The notes: a model not told the origin generated them from the letters alone. A stretch of DNA of 64,000 nucleotides from Brachybacterium halotolerans (GCF_016623465.1 NZ_JAEDAJ010000005.1:1-64000), one strand, 5' to 3'; shown: positions 53,412-62,523, counted from the first letter of the stretch. A program made the numbers and translations.

Positions 53412-53497
53412 GGGGGAGTGCTCCTCGGTCTGTGCGATCAGCGGTCGTGGCGGTCGTGGTGGGCACGGTGGTCGTGACGGGCACGACCCACGTTTGC

Positions 53498-53525
53498 TCA
53501 ACGAATATTGATCAATGTACGTTGA
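53498..53525. promoter_or_regulatory. 28-bp MarR-type operator palindrome
   Basis: Symmetric about one centre: outer TCAACG/CGTTGA and inner ATTGATCAAT are both perfect inverted repeats. It lies between the divergent isochorismatase-like gene and marR and overlaps the TACGTT box (53518-53523) that ends six bases before the marR ATG. Occupation would block both directions, classical MarR autoregulation. Confidence 0.7.
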
Positions 53526-53529
53526 CGGT

Positions 53530-53973
53530 ATGGATCCAGCAAATCGTCCGGCCTCCTCGGCGGAGGCCGCGCACGCCCTGCGCGGGGTCGTCGGTCGGCT
53601 GCGGCGTCGCCTCCTCGCGGTCTCCGGCAGCGATGTCCTCACGCCCGCGCAGGCCTCCGCCCTAACCCTCTTCGTGCGCGGCGACGCCGATTCCGGCGCC
53701 TCCCTCGCCCAGGCCGAGCGGATCTCGCCCCAGGCCGCTGCGGTCACGGTGGCGGCTCTCGCGAAGGCCGGCCTCATCGAGCGCACGGCCGATCCCGCCG
53801 ACGGCCGTCGCCAGATCATCGCCGTCACCGAGGCGGGCCTCGACTACGTGCAGGGGGCTCGCGGGATGCGCCAGGCCTGGCTCGAGCAGGGCCTCACCGA
53901 GGAGTTCACGGAGGACGAGCGCGCGCAGCTGATCGCCGCGGCCGCCCTCCTCGAGCGCCTGCTGCAGCGATGA
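53530..53973 (+). CDS. MarR-family transcriptional regulator
   Basis: 147-residue winged-helix regulator: DVLTPAQASALTLF, AERISPQAAAVTVAALAKAGLIER (recognition helix region, residues about 53-78) and the wing ADPADGRRQIIAVT. ATG 53530 is preferred over ATG 53515, since the latter lies inside the operator palindrome and a TACGTT box ends six bases before 53530 (leaderless pattern). Its stop overlaps the MFS start by ATGA, so the two are coupled. It likely controls the MFS pump and the divergent hydrolase. Confidence 0.92.
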   Translation: MDPANRPASSAEAAHALRGVVGRLRRRLLAVSGSDVLTPAQASALTLFVRGDADSGASLAQAERISPQAAAVTVAALAKAGLIERTADPADGRRQIIAVTEAGLDYVQGARGMRQAWLEQGLTEEFTEDERAQLIAAAALLERLLQR

Positions 53974-55361
53974 CGGCGATCGCCCGCCGCCCCTCGCCAC
54001 CGGATCGCTTCGATCGCCGGCTGCTCTCCCCGATGATGCTCGGGTCGATCCTGAACCCGATCAACTCCTCGATCATCGCCGTCGCGCTGGTGCCCATCGG
54101 CGTCGCGCTCGGCGCTCCCGCGTGGGAGACGACCTGGCTGATCACGGGCCTGTATCTCGCCACTGCCGTCGGCCAGCCGCTGATGGGGCGCCTCGTCGAC
54201 GCCTACGGCGCGCGCCGCATGTTCCTCGTCGGCTCCGCGCTGACTCTGCTCGCCGGCGTGATCGGCACCTTCGCCCCGAACATCTGGGTGCTCGTCGCGG
54301 CGCGCGTCGTGCTGGGCTTCGGGACCTGCGCGGGCTATCCCTCGGCGATGCGCCTGATCCGTGACGAGGGCGATCGCACCGGCGTGGACAGCCCCGCCGC
54401 CGTGCTGAGCGCGCTCAGCATCACCACCCAGACCATCTCGGTGATCGGGCCGGTGCTCGGGGGAGTGCTCATCGACGTGGGCGGATGGCGCAGCACGCTC
54501 GCGATCAACGTGCTGCTGGGCGCCGCGGGCCTCGTGCTGGGCCGCCTCTATCTGCCGCCGAGCCGCCGGCCCGTCGGCCGCGCGCGCATCGACGTGGTCG
54601 GGATCGTACTCTTCACGATCGCCCTGGTGAGCCTTCTGCTCCTGGTCATGGACCCGTCCGTCGGCCGGCTCTGGCTGCTCGTGCCCGTCCTCGCGGCGGG
54701 CGCCGGCTTCTGGATCTGCGAGCTGCGTCGGGTCGACCCCTTCATCGACGTGCGGATGCTGCGGGCGAGTCCCGCCCTCGTGCGCACCTACCTGCGCTCG
54801 GTGCTCGCGGCGCTCGTGAGCTACGGGTACATCTACGGCTTCACGCAGTGGATGCAGGAGGCGCGCGGGCTCAGTCCCTCGCTCTCCGGTCTCGTGCTGC
54901 TGCCCACCTTCGCCGTCGGCATCGCGGTCGTCGCCCTCACGGGACGGCGCGAGGCGCTGCGCGGGAAGCTGATCGTCGGCTCGCTCGCCCAGATCCTCGC
55001 GTGCGCCATGGTGCTCGCGCTCGGGGACCGCTCGCCCCTCGTGCTGCTGGTCGGGATCGCCGTCGTGCTCGGCATCCCGCAGGGGCTGCTGAACCTCGCC
55101 AACCAGAACGCCGTCTACCGGCAGGCGCGCAGCGAGCAGATGGGGGCGGCGGCGGGACTGCTGCGCACCTTCATGTACCTCGGCGCGATCGGCTCGTCCT
55201 CGGCGAGCGGTGTGCTCTTCGGCCGACAGGCCGACACCAGGGGCATGCACGACCTCGGACTGGTGATGCTCGCGGCGGCCGTGCTCCTGCTCGTGCTCTC
55301 GGTGGCCGACAGGACGCTCGGCAGGACCGCGCCCCGCGGCGAGCGAGCCCCGGCGACCTAG
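53970..55361 (+). CDS. MFS transporter, DHA2-like
   Basis: 463-residue major facilitator exporter with about 12-14 hydrophobic segments. The first helix NPINSSIIAVALVPIGVALG and the loop motif GRLVDAYGARRMFLVG (residues about 67-82) are typical of drug:proton antiporters. Translationally coupled to the MarR gene (ATGA), so probably derepressed with it by a phenolic or similar inducer (inference). A 14-bp-period tandem duplication spans its stop codon (55350-55376). Confidence 0.9.
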   Translation: MTAIARRPSPPDRFDRRLLSPMMLGSILNPINSSIIAVALVPIGVALGAPAWETTWLITGLYLATAVGQPLMGRLVDAYGARRMFLVGSALTLLAGVIGTFAPNIWVLVAARVVLGFGTCAGYPSAMRLIRDEGDRTGVDSPAAVLSALSITTQTISVIGPVLGGVLIDVGGWRSTLAINVLLGAAGLVLGRLYLPPSRRPVGRARIDVVGIVLFTIALVSLLLLVMDPSVGRLWLLVPVLAAGAGFWICELRRVDPFIDVRMLRASPALVRTYLRSVLAALVSYGYIYGFTQWMQEARGLSPSLSGLVLLPTFAVGIAVVALTGRREALRGKLIVGSLAQILACAMVLALGDRSPLVLLVGIAVVLGIPQGLLNLANQNAVYRQARSEQMGAAAGLLRTFMYLGAIGSSSASGVLFGRQADTRGMHDLGLVMLAAAVLLLVLSVADRTLGRTAPRGERAPAT

Positions 55362-55376
55362 CACCGGCGACCTAGC
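55350..55376. repeat. 14-bp-period tandem duplication over a stop codon
   Basis: CCGGCGACCTAGC (55350-55362) recurs at 55364-55376, duplicating the last codons and TAG stop of the MFS gene, as also seen at the end of the PfkB gene. Confidence 0.6.
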
Positions 55377-55412
55377 CCCGAGGGCCGGTCCCGGGGCCCA
55401 GGGCCGCTGAGG

Positions 55413-55862
55413 TCAGCGCAGCTCGCGGTGCAGGTCCGCGAAGCAGTCGACGCCCGAGGTCCATTCCCTGCGCGCGCCGTCCCCGAAGTCGCTCAGACGG
55501 GCGACGGCGGTGCCGTCGCGCTGGGAGGGACGCGGGTGGATGCGCAGGGAGCCGTAGGTCAGCTCGAGCCGCAGCCCGATGCCCTGCTCCTCATAGGTCT
55601 CGGTGACGTCCTGTCCGATGAGTTCGCGCAGGGCGCCCGCCCAGCGCTCGTCATCGGAGGAGACGATCGAGTGCTCCTTCAGCACGGTGGGCATCACCAG
55701 GCACTCCAGGAGCGGCTGCTCGCTCGAGCCCGTGGGGGACTCGAAGCGGATCCGCAGGCGCCCCAGCACGAACCCGATCTCGCGCACCCGGTAGCCCCGG
55801 AGCCTCGACAGCTCGAGGGTGAGGGGCTGCGTCGATGTGCTGGCGCCCGTCGTGGTGTCCAT
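55413..55862 (-). CDS. Hypothetical protein
   Basis: 149-residue soluble protein that I do not recognise. It reads as a mixed alpha/beta domain: LELSRLRGYRVREIGFVLGRLRIRF, LRLELTYGSLRIHP, and ends TSGVDCFADLHREL. No catalytic motif is visible; immunity-protein-like or DUF-type small domains are possible. ATG 55862 has AAGGAG 9 bases upstream. It is convergent with the MFS gene (51-base gap). Confidence 0.6.
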   Translation of the reverse strand: MDTTTGASTSTQPLTLELSRLRGYRVREIGFVLGRLRIRFESPTGSSEQPLLECLVMPTVLKEHSIVSSDDERWAGALRELIGQDVTETYEEQGIGLRLELTYGSLRIHPRPSQRDGTAVARLSDFGDGARREWTSGVDCFADLHRELR

Positions 55863-56053
55863 GGGGCACACTCCTTCCGGTCGTGGCTGTGGTGCGGGCG
55901 GGCCGCCGCGGAGGGCGACCCGGGTCACAGTGCGGCACTGTAGACCCCTTGCCCGGAAGATGCCGACATGGTGTGCACAGTGGACACGCAGACTCCCCAG
56001 GGGAGACCACGACGGGACGACGGGCCGCCCGGAGGGCAGAACCGGAGGGCAGA

Positions 56054-56554
56054 ATGAGCGCCATGGACGAGACCCAGAACGATGCCGCCGACGCGGCCCC
56101 GCGCGTGGTGAGCGCGAGCCGCGTGATCGCGGCCGCTCCCGGCGAGATCTTCGAGCACATCGCCGACCCGGCGCTCCAGACAGCATGGGACGGCAACGAC
56201 AACCTTGCCGAGGCCGCCTCCGGCCAGCGCGTGCGCGGCGTCGGGGACGTCTTCGCGATGACGCTGACCACGGGCGCCGTGCGCGAGAACCACGTGGTCG
56301 ACTTCGACGAGGGCCTGCGCATCGCCTGGCTCCCCGCGCCCGAGGGCGAGCAGCCGCCCGGCCACCTCTGGCGCTGGGACCTCGAACCCCTGGGCGAGGG
56401 CCGCACCCGCGTCATCCACACCTACGACTGGACCGACCTGCACGACCCCGTGCGCCAGGAGCGCGCCCGGCGCACCACCGAGGCGAGCCTGCAGGCCTCG
56501 GTGGATCGGCTCGCGCCGCTTCTCGAACGGGGCGACGGAGGGGCCGCGCGCTGA
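56054..56554 (+). CDS. SRPBCC-family protein
   Basis: 166-residue START/polyketide-cyclase-like fold protein that binds hydrophobic ligands. VVSASRVIAAAPGEIFEHIADPALQTAWDG (residues about 18-47) and the C-terminal RARRTTEASLQASVDRLAPLL helix are typical. Ligand or role is unknown. ATG 56054 has GGAGGG 4 bases upstream. Convergent with the amidohydrolase gene 26 bases away. Confidence 0.87.
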   Translation: MSAMDETQNDAADAAPRVVSASRVIAAAPGEIFEHIADPALQTAWDGNDNLAEAASGQRVRGVGDVFAMTLTTGAVRENHVVDFDEGLRIAWLPAPEGEQPPGHLWRWDLEPLGEGRTRVIHTYDWTDLHDPVRQERARRTTEASLQASVDRLAPLLERGDGGAAR

Positions 56555-56579
56555 TCGTCCGGCGCTGATCGCCCCGCGC

Positions 56580-58157
56580 TCAGCGCGAGAAGACGAGCCG
56601 CCCGTCGACGAGGGTCGCGAGCGGCCGCGCCTCCCGCAGACGCGCGGCGGCCTCCCGTGCCGCGGACTCCACGAAGACCCCGTCGGCGCCGCGCGGCACG
56701 TCGGCGAAGAGCCCGGCGCCCGCCGCATCGGCCGGATCCTCGAGCAGCACCAGGTCCGCGCGTGCTCCCACCGCGGGCCGGACCCCGGCCCCGTCGGTCG
56801 AGGCGGCGAGGGCCTCGAGGGGCTGCAGCTGCTGGGCGGGGAACCAGGCCTCGCGTCCGTCGGCGCTGCGGTGGACGGCCGCCGACATGGCGAGCCAGGG
56901 ATCCACGGGCGCGACGGGGGAGTCCGAGCCCATCAGCAGATCGACGCCCGCGTCGAGCAGGTCACGGAAGCGGTAGGAGCGCTGCGCGTCGTCCGGCCAG
57001 ACCTCCTCGGTGGGGTCGCGGTCGTCGAGCAGATGGGCGGGCTGCACCGAGGCGCGCACCCCGAGCGCCGCCATCCGCGCCACGTCCTCGTCGGCCAGCA
57101 GCTGGGCGTGCTCGATCCGAGGCCCGTCCCCGCGCCCGCCCACGCCGCCGAGTCCGCGACCCGCGCCGGCCTCCGCGAGCGCATCCAGGACCACCCCGGC
57201 GGCCGCGTCGCCGATCGCGTGCACGGCGACTGCGAGCCCGCGCGCCTCGGCCCGCGCGAGCAGCGCCGCGAGGTCGTCGGCCATGTGGCTGAGCACCCCG
57301 AAGCCGCCGCCGAGCGGGTGCGCCCCTGCCTCCCCGGAGAACGCGTAGGGGTGGCGGCAGTAGGCCGAGCGCGAGCCCAGCGAGCCGTCGGCGATCACCT
57401 TGAGCGGGCCCATGGTCACGAGCCCCGAGCTGCCGATCGGTTCGCCGGTGGACCCCGGCACTCCATCGAGCCCGGAGGCGTAGGTGGCCGTCCGCACGCG
57501 GATCCGGGCCTCGCGCCTGGCCCACAGCGACGCGTTGTCGGCCCATTCCATGTCCGTCAGTCCGACGACCCCGCGCGCGAGCGCGTCCTCCTGGAGCCGC
57601 CTGACCCCGGCCTCGAGGTGCGCCGCGACGCCCGGCAGGTCGTCGAGGTGGGCGACGGCGTCGAACCACTCGTCCTCGGCCACGATCCCGCGCCGGGGCG
57701 GCAGGCCCAGCGCACGCAGAGCGGCCGAGCTCATCCAGGCATGATGTGCGTCGCCGCCGATCAGCACCACGGGCAGCTCCCCGGCGACGGCATCGAGCCC
57801 GGCCACCGTGGGGTCGCCCGCCATGTCCACGAGGCGGTGGCCGAAGCCGATCAGCGCCTCGGCGCCCGCGGATCCCGCGGGGCGGGCGGCGATCGCGGAG
57901 GCGACCTCCCGCAGCACCTCGTCGACCGAGGCGAGCCCGGCGGTGTCCAGCCGCGCGTATCCCTGGGCGGTCTGGCCCACGTGCACGTGGTGGTCCCAGA
58001 GGCCGGGGATCGCGAGGGCCCCGCCTGCATCGAGCACCTCCTCGCCCGGGGACGGCGCGAGATCCGCGCCGATCTCCGCGATCACCCCGTCGCGCAGACG
58101 GACCGACACGGGCGATGCGGGCGAGGGCGCGAGCAGGCGCAGATCACGGACGAGCAC
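56580..58157 (-). CDS. YtcJ-like amidohydrolase
   Basis: 525-residue amidohydrolase-3 enzyme with metal motif DHHVHVG (about residues 55-61), VHAIGDAA, IEHAQLL and GSDSPVAPVDPW, the layout of YtcJ/NfdA-type hydrolases that cut N-substituted formamides and related amides. The IADGSLGSRSA block is also characteristic. Substrate is unknown. It starts 42 bases from the divergent membrane-protein gene. Confidence 0.9.
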   Translation of the reverse strand: MLVRDLRLLAPSPASPVSVRLRDGVIAEIGADLAPSPGEEVLDAGGALAIPGLWDHHVHVGQTAQGYARLDTAGLASVDEVLREVASAIAARPAGSAGAEALIGFGHRLVDMAGDPTVAGLDAVAGELPVVLIGGDAHHAWMSSAALRALGLPPRRGIVAEDEWFDAVAHLDDLPGVAAHLEAGVRRLQEDALARGVVGLTDMEWADNASLWARREARIRVRTATYASGLDGVPGSTGEPIGSSGLVTMGPLKVIADGSLGSRSAYCRHPYAFSGEAGAHPLGGGFGVLSHMADDLAALLARAEARGLAVAVHAIGDAAAGVVLDALAEAGAGRGLGGVGGRGDGPRIEHAQLLADEDVARMAALGVRASVQPAHLLDDRDPTEEVWPDDAQRSYRFRDLLDAGVDLLMGSDSPVAPVDPWLAMSAAVHRSADGREAWFPAQQLQPLEALAASTDGAGVRPAVGARADLVLLEDPADAAGAGLFADVPRGADGVFVESAAREAAARLREARPLATLVDGRLVFSR

Positions 58158-58198
58158 CCGGCGAGCCTATCCGCCCCTGCACGGGGGAGAATCGAGGC

Positions 58199-59335
58199 AT
58201 GCGCGAGCCGTCCCCCGAGCTGTCCGCCGACCCGACCATCGACCCGACCACCGACCACACTGCCGACCCCACCGCCGGCCTGGCCGTCGATCCCACCACC
58301 GCGCGCTCCCCGCACGCCTCCCGCGACGAGACCGCGGCCCTGTGGTGCGCAGCGGGCTCCGCCGTGCTCGGGCTCGGCCTGGGGCTGCTCTCGCTGCGGA
58401 CGACGCTCCCGCTGTTCGGCCGCGGCTCGATCGGCGAGGTCGCCGCGTACGCGGGGATGGGCGCCGGCCTGATCGGCTTCGTCCTGGCCGGTCTCACGAT
58501 GACCCCGCGCCGCCAGCCCTGGCTGCGGGAGATCTCCCGGGTCCGCAGCGCGGCCAACATCCTCGCCCTGGGTGCGCTCCACGCGGTGTTCGCCTTCCTG
58601 CTGTGCAGCGCGCTGTACGGGGTGTTCGCCTCGGCGTTCCTGGGACTTGCCCTGGACCGCTGGACCGGTGCCGTGTGGGTCGCCATCACCGCCGCGGCCT
58701 GCGCGTACGCCTGCGTGGAGAGCGCTCTTGCGCTCACCAGCGAGTCGCTGTCCGTGCTGCTGGCCGCGTTCCTGGTCACCGGAGCGCTCGCCGCCGCGCT
58801 GAGCGCGAGCGACCCGCAGTGGTGGCACCACCACTTCTCCGCGCTCGGATCGGGAAGTGGCGGGCTCACCTTCAACCTCACCCTGCTGCTGGCGGGGCTC
58901 GCGCTCGCGGCGATCGGCGACTTCGTGGGCCACGACGTCGCCCTCTGGTGCCGCGCGACCGGCCAGACCCGCTCCCGGGCCACGCTCGTGCGCCTCGCAT
59001 TGATCGTCCTTGGGCTGCTCGTGATCGCCGTGGCGCTGATCCCGGTCGACGCGGAGCGGGTCTGGCACGATGCCGCCGCGCAGAGCATCGTGCTCGTCTT
59101 CGCCGCGGCCCTCGTGGGCTTCCCCGTGCTGTTCCGGCGCCTTCCCGGCAGCTTCCTCGCCGTCACCGTCGGTGTGATCATCGCGCTGCTGGCCCTGCTG
59201 ATGCTGTGGAAGGGCGTGGGGTACCTGAACCTCACGGCCTTCGAGATGGGCGCGGCCGCGACCGTCATGGCCTGGCTCATCCTCTTCGTGCGCACCGTCT
59301 CCGCCGCCGTGCGCAGCCTGCCCGCCGCGGACTGA
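58199..59335 (+). CDS. Multi-pass membrane protein (DUF998-like)
   Basis: 378-residue protein with a repetitive acidic N-terminus (DPTIDPTTDHTADPTAG) of about 45 residues, then eight or more transmembrane segments. The pairing of a DUF998-like arrangement with WWHHHFSALG between helices resembles actinobacterial DUF998 proteins, but I am not certain. No function can be named. It has a GAGAAT box six bases before ATG 58199 and no clear ribosome site. It lies upstream of the ABC exporter, separated from it by a palindrome. Confidence 0.6.
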   Translation: MREPSPELSADPTIDPTTDHTADPTAGLAVDPTTARSPHASRDETAALWCAAGSAVLGLGLGLLSLRTTLPLFGRGSIGEVAAYAGMGAGLIGFVLAGLTMTPRRQPWLREISRVRSAANILALGALHAVFAFLLCSALYGVFASAFLGLALDRWTGAVWVAITAAACAYACVESALALTSESLSVLLAAFLVTGALAAALSASDPQWWHHHFSALGSGSGGLTFNLTLLLAGLALAAIGDFVGHDVALWCRATGQTRSRATLVRLALIVLGLLVIAVALIPVDAERVWHDAAAQSIVLVFAAALVGFPVLFRRLPGSFLAVTVGVIIALLALLMLWKGVGYLNLTAFEMGAAATVMAWLILFVRTVSAAVRSLPAAD

Positions 59336-59363
59336 GCGCCCGGGCCCCATGACGCCCGTGCCT

Positions 59364-59387
59364 CTCCCATGACAGCTGTCATGGGAG
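59364..59387. promoter_or_regulatory. 24-bp perfect palindrome, candidate response-regulator site
   Basis: CTCCCATGACAG and CTGTCATGGGAG are exact inverted repeats, 55 bases before the ABC ATPase start and 29 after the membrane-protein stop. The ATGACAG-CTGTCAT core resembles sites bound by NarL/DesR-type regulators in front of their ABC exporters, and such a regulator is encoded at the end of this operon. A terminator for the upstream gene is the alternative. Confidence 0.55.
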
Positions 59388-59441
59388 GGACGTGACGGCG
59401 CCCGATGGGCCCGCGGCCACGGCGCGGCGGAGGCTGGAGCC

Positions 59442-60368
59442 ATGAACGAGACGACCCCGGCCCCGTCCCAGGATTCCCGGCCCGCGATCGACTGCCGGGC
59501 TCTGACCAAGACCTTCGGCTCCCTCACCGCCGTCGACGACCTCGACCTCGCCGTCCCGCGCGGCCAGATCCTCGCGCTGCTCGGCCCCAACGGCGCCGGC
59601 AAGTCCACGACCACCGAGATGATGCTCGGGCTCGCGACCCCGGACGCCGGTGAGGTGCGCATCTGCGGCACCACCCCCACGGACGCCGCGCGCCGCGGCC
59701 TCGTCGGCGCGATGCTCCAGAACGGCGCCCTCCTCGAGGACACCCCGGTGCGGGTGATGCTGAACCTCGTCGCCGGGGTCTGCGCGCACCCGCTCCCGCT
59801 CGACGAGGTCATCGAGCGCGCCGACATCTCGTCCCTGCTGCGCGGCAGCACCTCGAAGCTCTCGGGCGGGGAGGCGCAGCGGGTCCGCTTCGCCCTCGCC
59901 CTGCTGCCCGACCCTGAGGTCATCCTGCTGGACGAGCCCACCGTCGCGATGGACGTCGAGACCCGCCGGCGCTTCTGGGAGCGCATGCGCCACGTCGCCG
60001 CCGACGGCCGCACCATCGTCTTCGCGACCCACTACCTCGAGGAGGCCGACCAGCAGGCCGGCCGGGTGGTCGTCATGGACCAAGGGCGCATCGTCGCCGA
60101 CGGCACCGGCGCGCAGATCAAGGCCAGGATCGGCGGACGCGCGATCACCCTGCGCGTGCCGGACCACGCCGCCGCCGGCCCCCTTGCCCATCTCGACGGC
60201 GTGACCAGCGTCGACGCGCTCGAGGACGGCCGCCTCCGACTCGCCACCACGGACTCCGACGCCACCCTGCGCGGGCTCTTCACCGGCGTGGGCCTCCCCG
60301 CCGTCAGCGACGTCGAGGTCGCCACCCCGAGCCTCGAGGACGCCTTCCTCGCGCTCACCACCCACTGA
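59442..60368 (+). CDS. ABC-2 exporter ATP-binding protein
   Basis: 308-residue ATPase of a DrrA-like exporter. Walker A GPNGAGKST (Lys54), signature LSGGEAQRVRFALALL, Walker B VILLDEPT and the H-loop FATHYLEEAD are intact; residues about 230-308 form the C-terminal DrrA-type domain. First of four genes (ATPase, permease, sensor kinase, regulator) that typically self-regulate and export a drug, lipid or peptide. Confidence 0.95.
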   Translation: MNETTPAPSQDSRPAIDCRALTKTFGSLTAVDDLDLAVPRGQILALLGPNGAGKSTTTEMMLGLATPDAGEVRICGTTPTDAARRGLVGAMLQNGALLEDTPVRVMLNLVAGVCAHPLPLDEVIERADISSLLRGSTSKLSGGEAQRVRFALALLPDPEVILLDEPTVAMDVETRRRFWERMRHVAADGRTIVFATHYLEEADQQAGRVVVMDQGRIVADGTGAQIKARIGGRAITLRVPDHAAAGPLAHLDGVTSVDALEDGRLRLATTDSDATLRGLFTGVGLPAVSDVEVATPSLEDAFLALTTH

Positions 60369-60429
60369 GCGCACCCCACTGAACGCACCCCACCGATCTC
60401 CCCGCCCGACTGATCTCCCAGGAGACGCC

Positions 60430-61257
60430 ATGACCACCGCACCCGTGACCGTCCACGCTCCGTCGTCCGCCGCCACCGCGAGTCGCGGCGCCCCGGCGAG
60501 CCAGCTGCGGCGCACCGCGCGCTTCGCGCTCGCCTCCACCACGACCACCCTGCGCAAGGGCATGTTCCTGTTCTTCACGGTCGCCCTGCCGATCCTCATG
60601 TTCCTCATGTTCAACGAGATCTTCGGGAAGGAGGCCATGGGCGAGGGCGGCGAGACCGTGGGCACCTTCATCATGGTGCGCATGGCCGCCTACGGCGGAC
60701 TGGGCGCCGCGGTCAACGCGGGCGCGATCATCCAGCTCGAGCGCACCAACGGCTGGCTGCGCCAGCTCATGGTCGCGGGACTCACCCCCCGCAGCTTCGT
60801 CGTGGGCAAGATGGTCGCCGCCATGGCCGTGGTGCTGCCCGCGCTCATCGGCGTCTACCTCGCCGGGGCGCTCGTCGCCGGCATCCACCTCGACGCCCTC
60901 GAGGCCGTGCGCTCGCTGCTGGCCCTGTGGATCGGCATGCTGCCGCTCGTGCTGCTGGGCCTCGTCGTCGGCCTCGCCCTGAAGCCCAGCGCCGTCGGCG
61001 CCGCGACCACCATCGGCATGATGCTGCTCGCCGTCGCGGGCGGGCTCTGGTTCCCCTACGAGATGTTCCCGAGCTGGCTGCAGTCCATCTCCCGCTCCAC
61101 CCCGACGTACTGGGTGGGCGAGCTGGGCACCTGGGGCATCATCGGCGAGGACTTCCCGGTGCGCGGCCTCGTGACCCTCGCCGCCTGGACCTTCGGGCTC
61201 GCGCTGATCGCGGCCCTGCTGCTGGGGCGGGCCGCGCGCTCCGCCTCGCGCCGCTGA
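60430..61257 (+). CDS. ABC-2 exporter permease
   Basis: 275-residue membrane partner with about six transmembrane helices in the ABC-2 arrangement: FFTVALPILMFLMFNEIFG, the central GWLRQLMVAGLTPRSFVVGK loop, and the end segment FPSWLQSISRSTPTYWVGEL. It follows the ATPase by 61 bases, preceded by CCCAGGAG. Substrate is not indicated. Confidence 0.93.
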   Translation: MTTAPVTVHAPSSAATASRGAPASQLRRTARFALASTTTTLRKGMFLFFTVALPILMFLMFNEIFGKEAMGEGGETVGTFIMVRMAAYGGLGAAVNAGAIIQLERTNGWLRQLMVAGLTPRSFVVGKMVAAMAVVLPALIGVYLAGALVAGIHLDALEAVRSLLALWIGMLPLVLLGLVVGLALKPSAVGAATTIGMMLLAVAGGLWFPYEMFPSWLQSISRSTPTYWVGELGTWGIIGEDFPVRGLVTLAAWTFGLALIAALLLGRAARSASRR

Positions 61258-61314
61258 GCCCCACGGGGTGGGAATGCTGGAAGAATCGCTGCCAGTCCGC
61301 GAGGAGGAGACCCC

Positions 61315-62523
61315 ATGGCGCCAGCACGACTGACCGGCTCCGCACGCCGCGGACCCGATCTCGCCGCGACCGCGCCGCCCCTCGCACGCTGCGACGAGCA
61401 GCATCCGCGCACCCTGCGCGGGCTGTACCGGGCGGCGGTCGACTCGGGCGCGATGTTCTACACGGCGCCCTCGCTGCTGTTCATGCTGTTCGTGATCATC
61501 CCCGCGTTCGACCCACCGACCCCGGTGCGCACCACGGCGATCATCGTGCTGTCCCTCGCCTTCAGCGCGGCCTTCCTCCTCCTGCCCGGGGTCAAGGCCT
61601 ACAGCCCGAGCTTCGGGTACGGCTTCATCGCCGTGGTGTGGCTGCTGATCGCCCTGTTCGTCCCGGCGATCGGCTCGAACGTCCTCTACATGGTGATGTT
61701 CGTGCAGATCGCGCACACCATCGCGCTGCCCTGGCGCACCGCTCGGGTGGTGATCCTCCCGCTCACTCTCGTCGACTGCCTGCTCGCGGTGCTCACCGGC
61801 CAGTACATCGCGATCATCCTCGCGCTCGTCGGCCTCATGATCTCCCTGGGCGTGGGGTACGGGATCGAGCGGGAGATCCTCACCGAGCGCCTCGCCCGCG
61901 CCGAGGAGCGCAACGCCGTCCTCGCCGTCGCCGCCGAGCGCGAGCGCATCGGCCGGGACCTCCACGACATCCTGGGCCATTCGCTCACCACCATCACCGT
62001 CTCCGCCCAGCTCGCCCAGCGGCTGCTGGAATCGGACCCGGAGGCGGCGCGCGCCCAGATCTCCGAGGTCGAGCGGATCTCCCGGCAGTCCCTGGCCGAC
62101 GTCCGCGCGACCGTGAGCGGCATGCAGGAGGTGCGCGCGGCCACCGAGATCGCCTCGGCCCGCAGCGTCCTCACGGCCGCCGGGATCGAGGCCGACGTCC
62201 CCGCGGCGCTGCCCGAGCTCGACGACGCCCGCGCCGAGCTCTTCGGGTACGTGATCCGCGAGGGCGTGACCAACGTGGTGCGCCACTCCCGCGCCACGCG
62301 CTGCACGATCCGCGTGGACGAGGGCGGTGCGAGCGTCGCCGACGACGGCGTGGGCATCCCGCGCGATCGCACCCGCTCGGGACTGGACGGCCTCGCGCGC
62401 CGCGTCGAGGAGGGCGGGGGAGAGCTCGTGGTCGCCCCGGGCGACGGCGGCGCGGGGACCGTGCTCACCGCGCACCTCGCGCACTCCGGGAGACCGCTCG
62501 ACGAAGGAGTCCACCATGCCTGA
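61315..62523 (+). CDS. DesK-type sensor histidine kinase
   Basis: 402-residue membrane histidine kinase of the HisKA_3 family. Five or six transmembrane segments (residues about 40-185) form the sensor, followed by the phosphoacceptor His217 in RIGRDLHDILGHSLT and the ATPase part with REGVTNVVRHS and DDGVGI. GAGGAGGAG lies five bases before ATG 61315. It overlaps the response-regulator gene by 8 bases, so they are co-translated. It probably senses membrane or drug stress and controls the ABC exporter. Confidence 0.94.
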   Translation: MAPARLTGSARRGPDLAATAPPLARCDEQHPRTLRGLYRAAVDSGAMFYTAPSLLFMLFVIIPAFDPPTPVRTTAIIVLSLAFSAAFLLLPGVKAYSPSFGYGFIAVVWLLIALFVPAIGSNVLYMVMFVQIAHTIALPWRTARVVILPLTLVDCLLAVLTGQYIAIILALVGLMISLGVGYGIEREILTERLARAEERNAVLAVAAERERIGRDLHDILGHSLTTITVSAQLAQRLLESDPEAARAQISEVERISRQSLADVRATVSGMQEVRAATEIASARSVLTAAGIEADVPAALPELDDARAELFGYVIREGVTNVVRHSRATRCTIRVDEGGASVADDGVGIPRDRTRSGLDGLARRVEEGGGELVVAPGDGGAGTVLTAHLAHSGRPLDEGVHHA

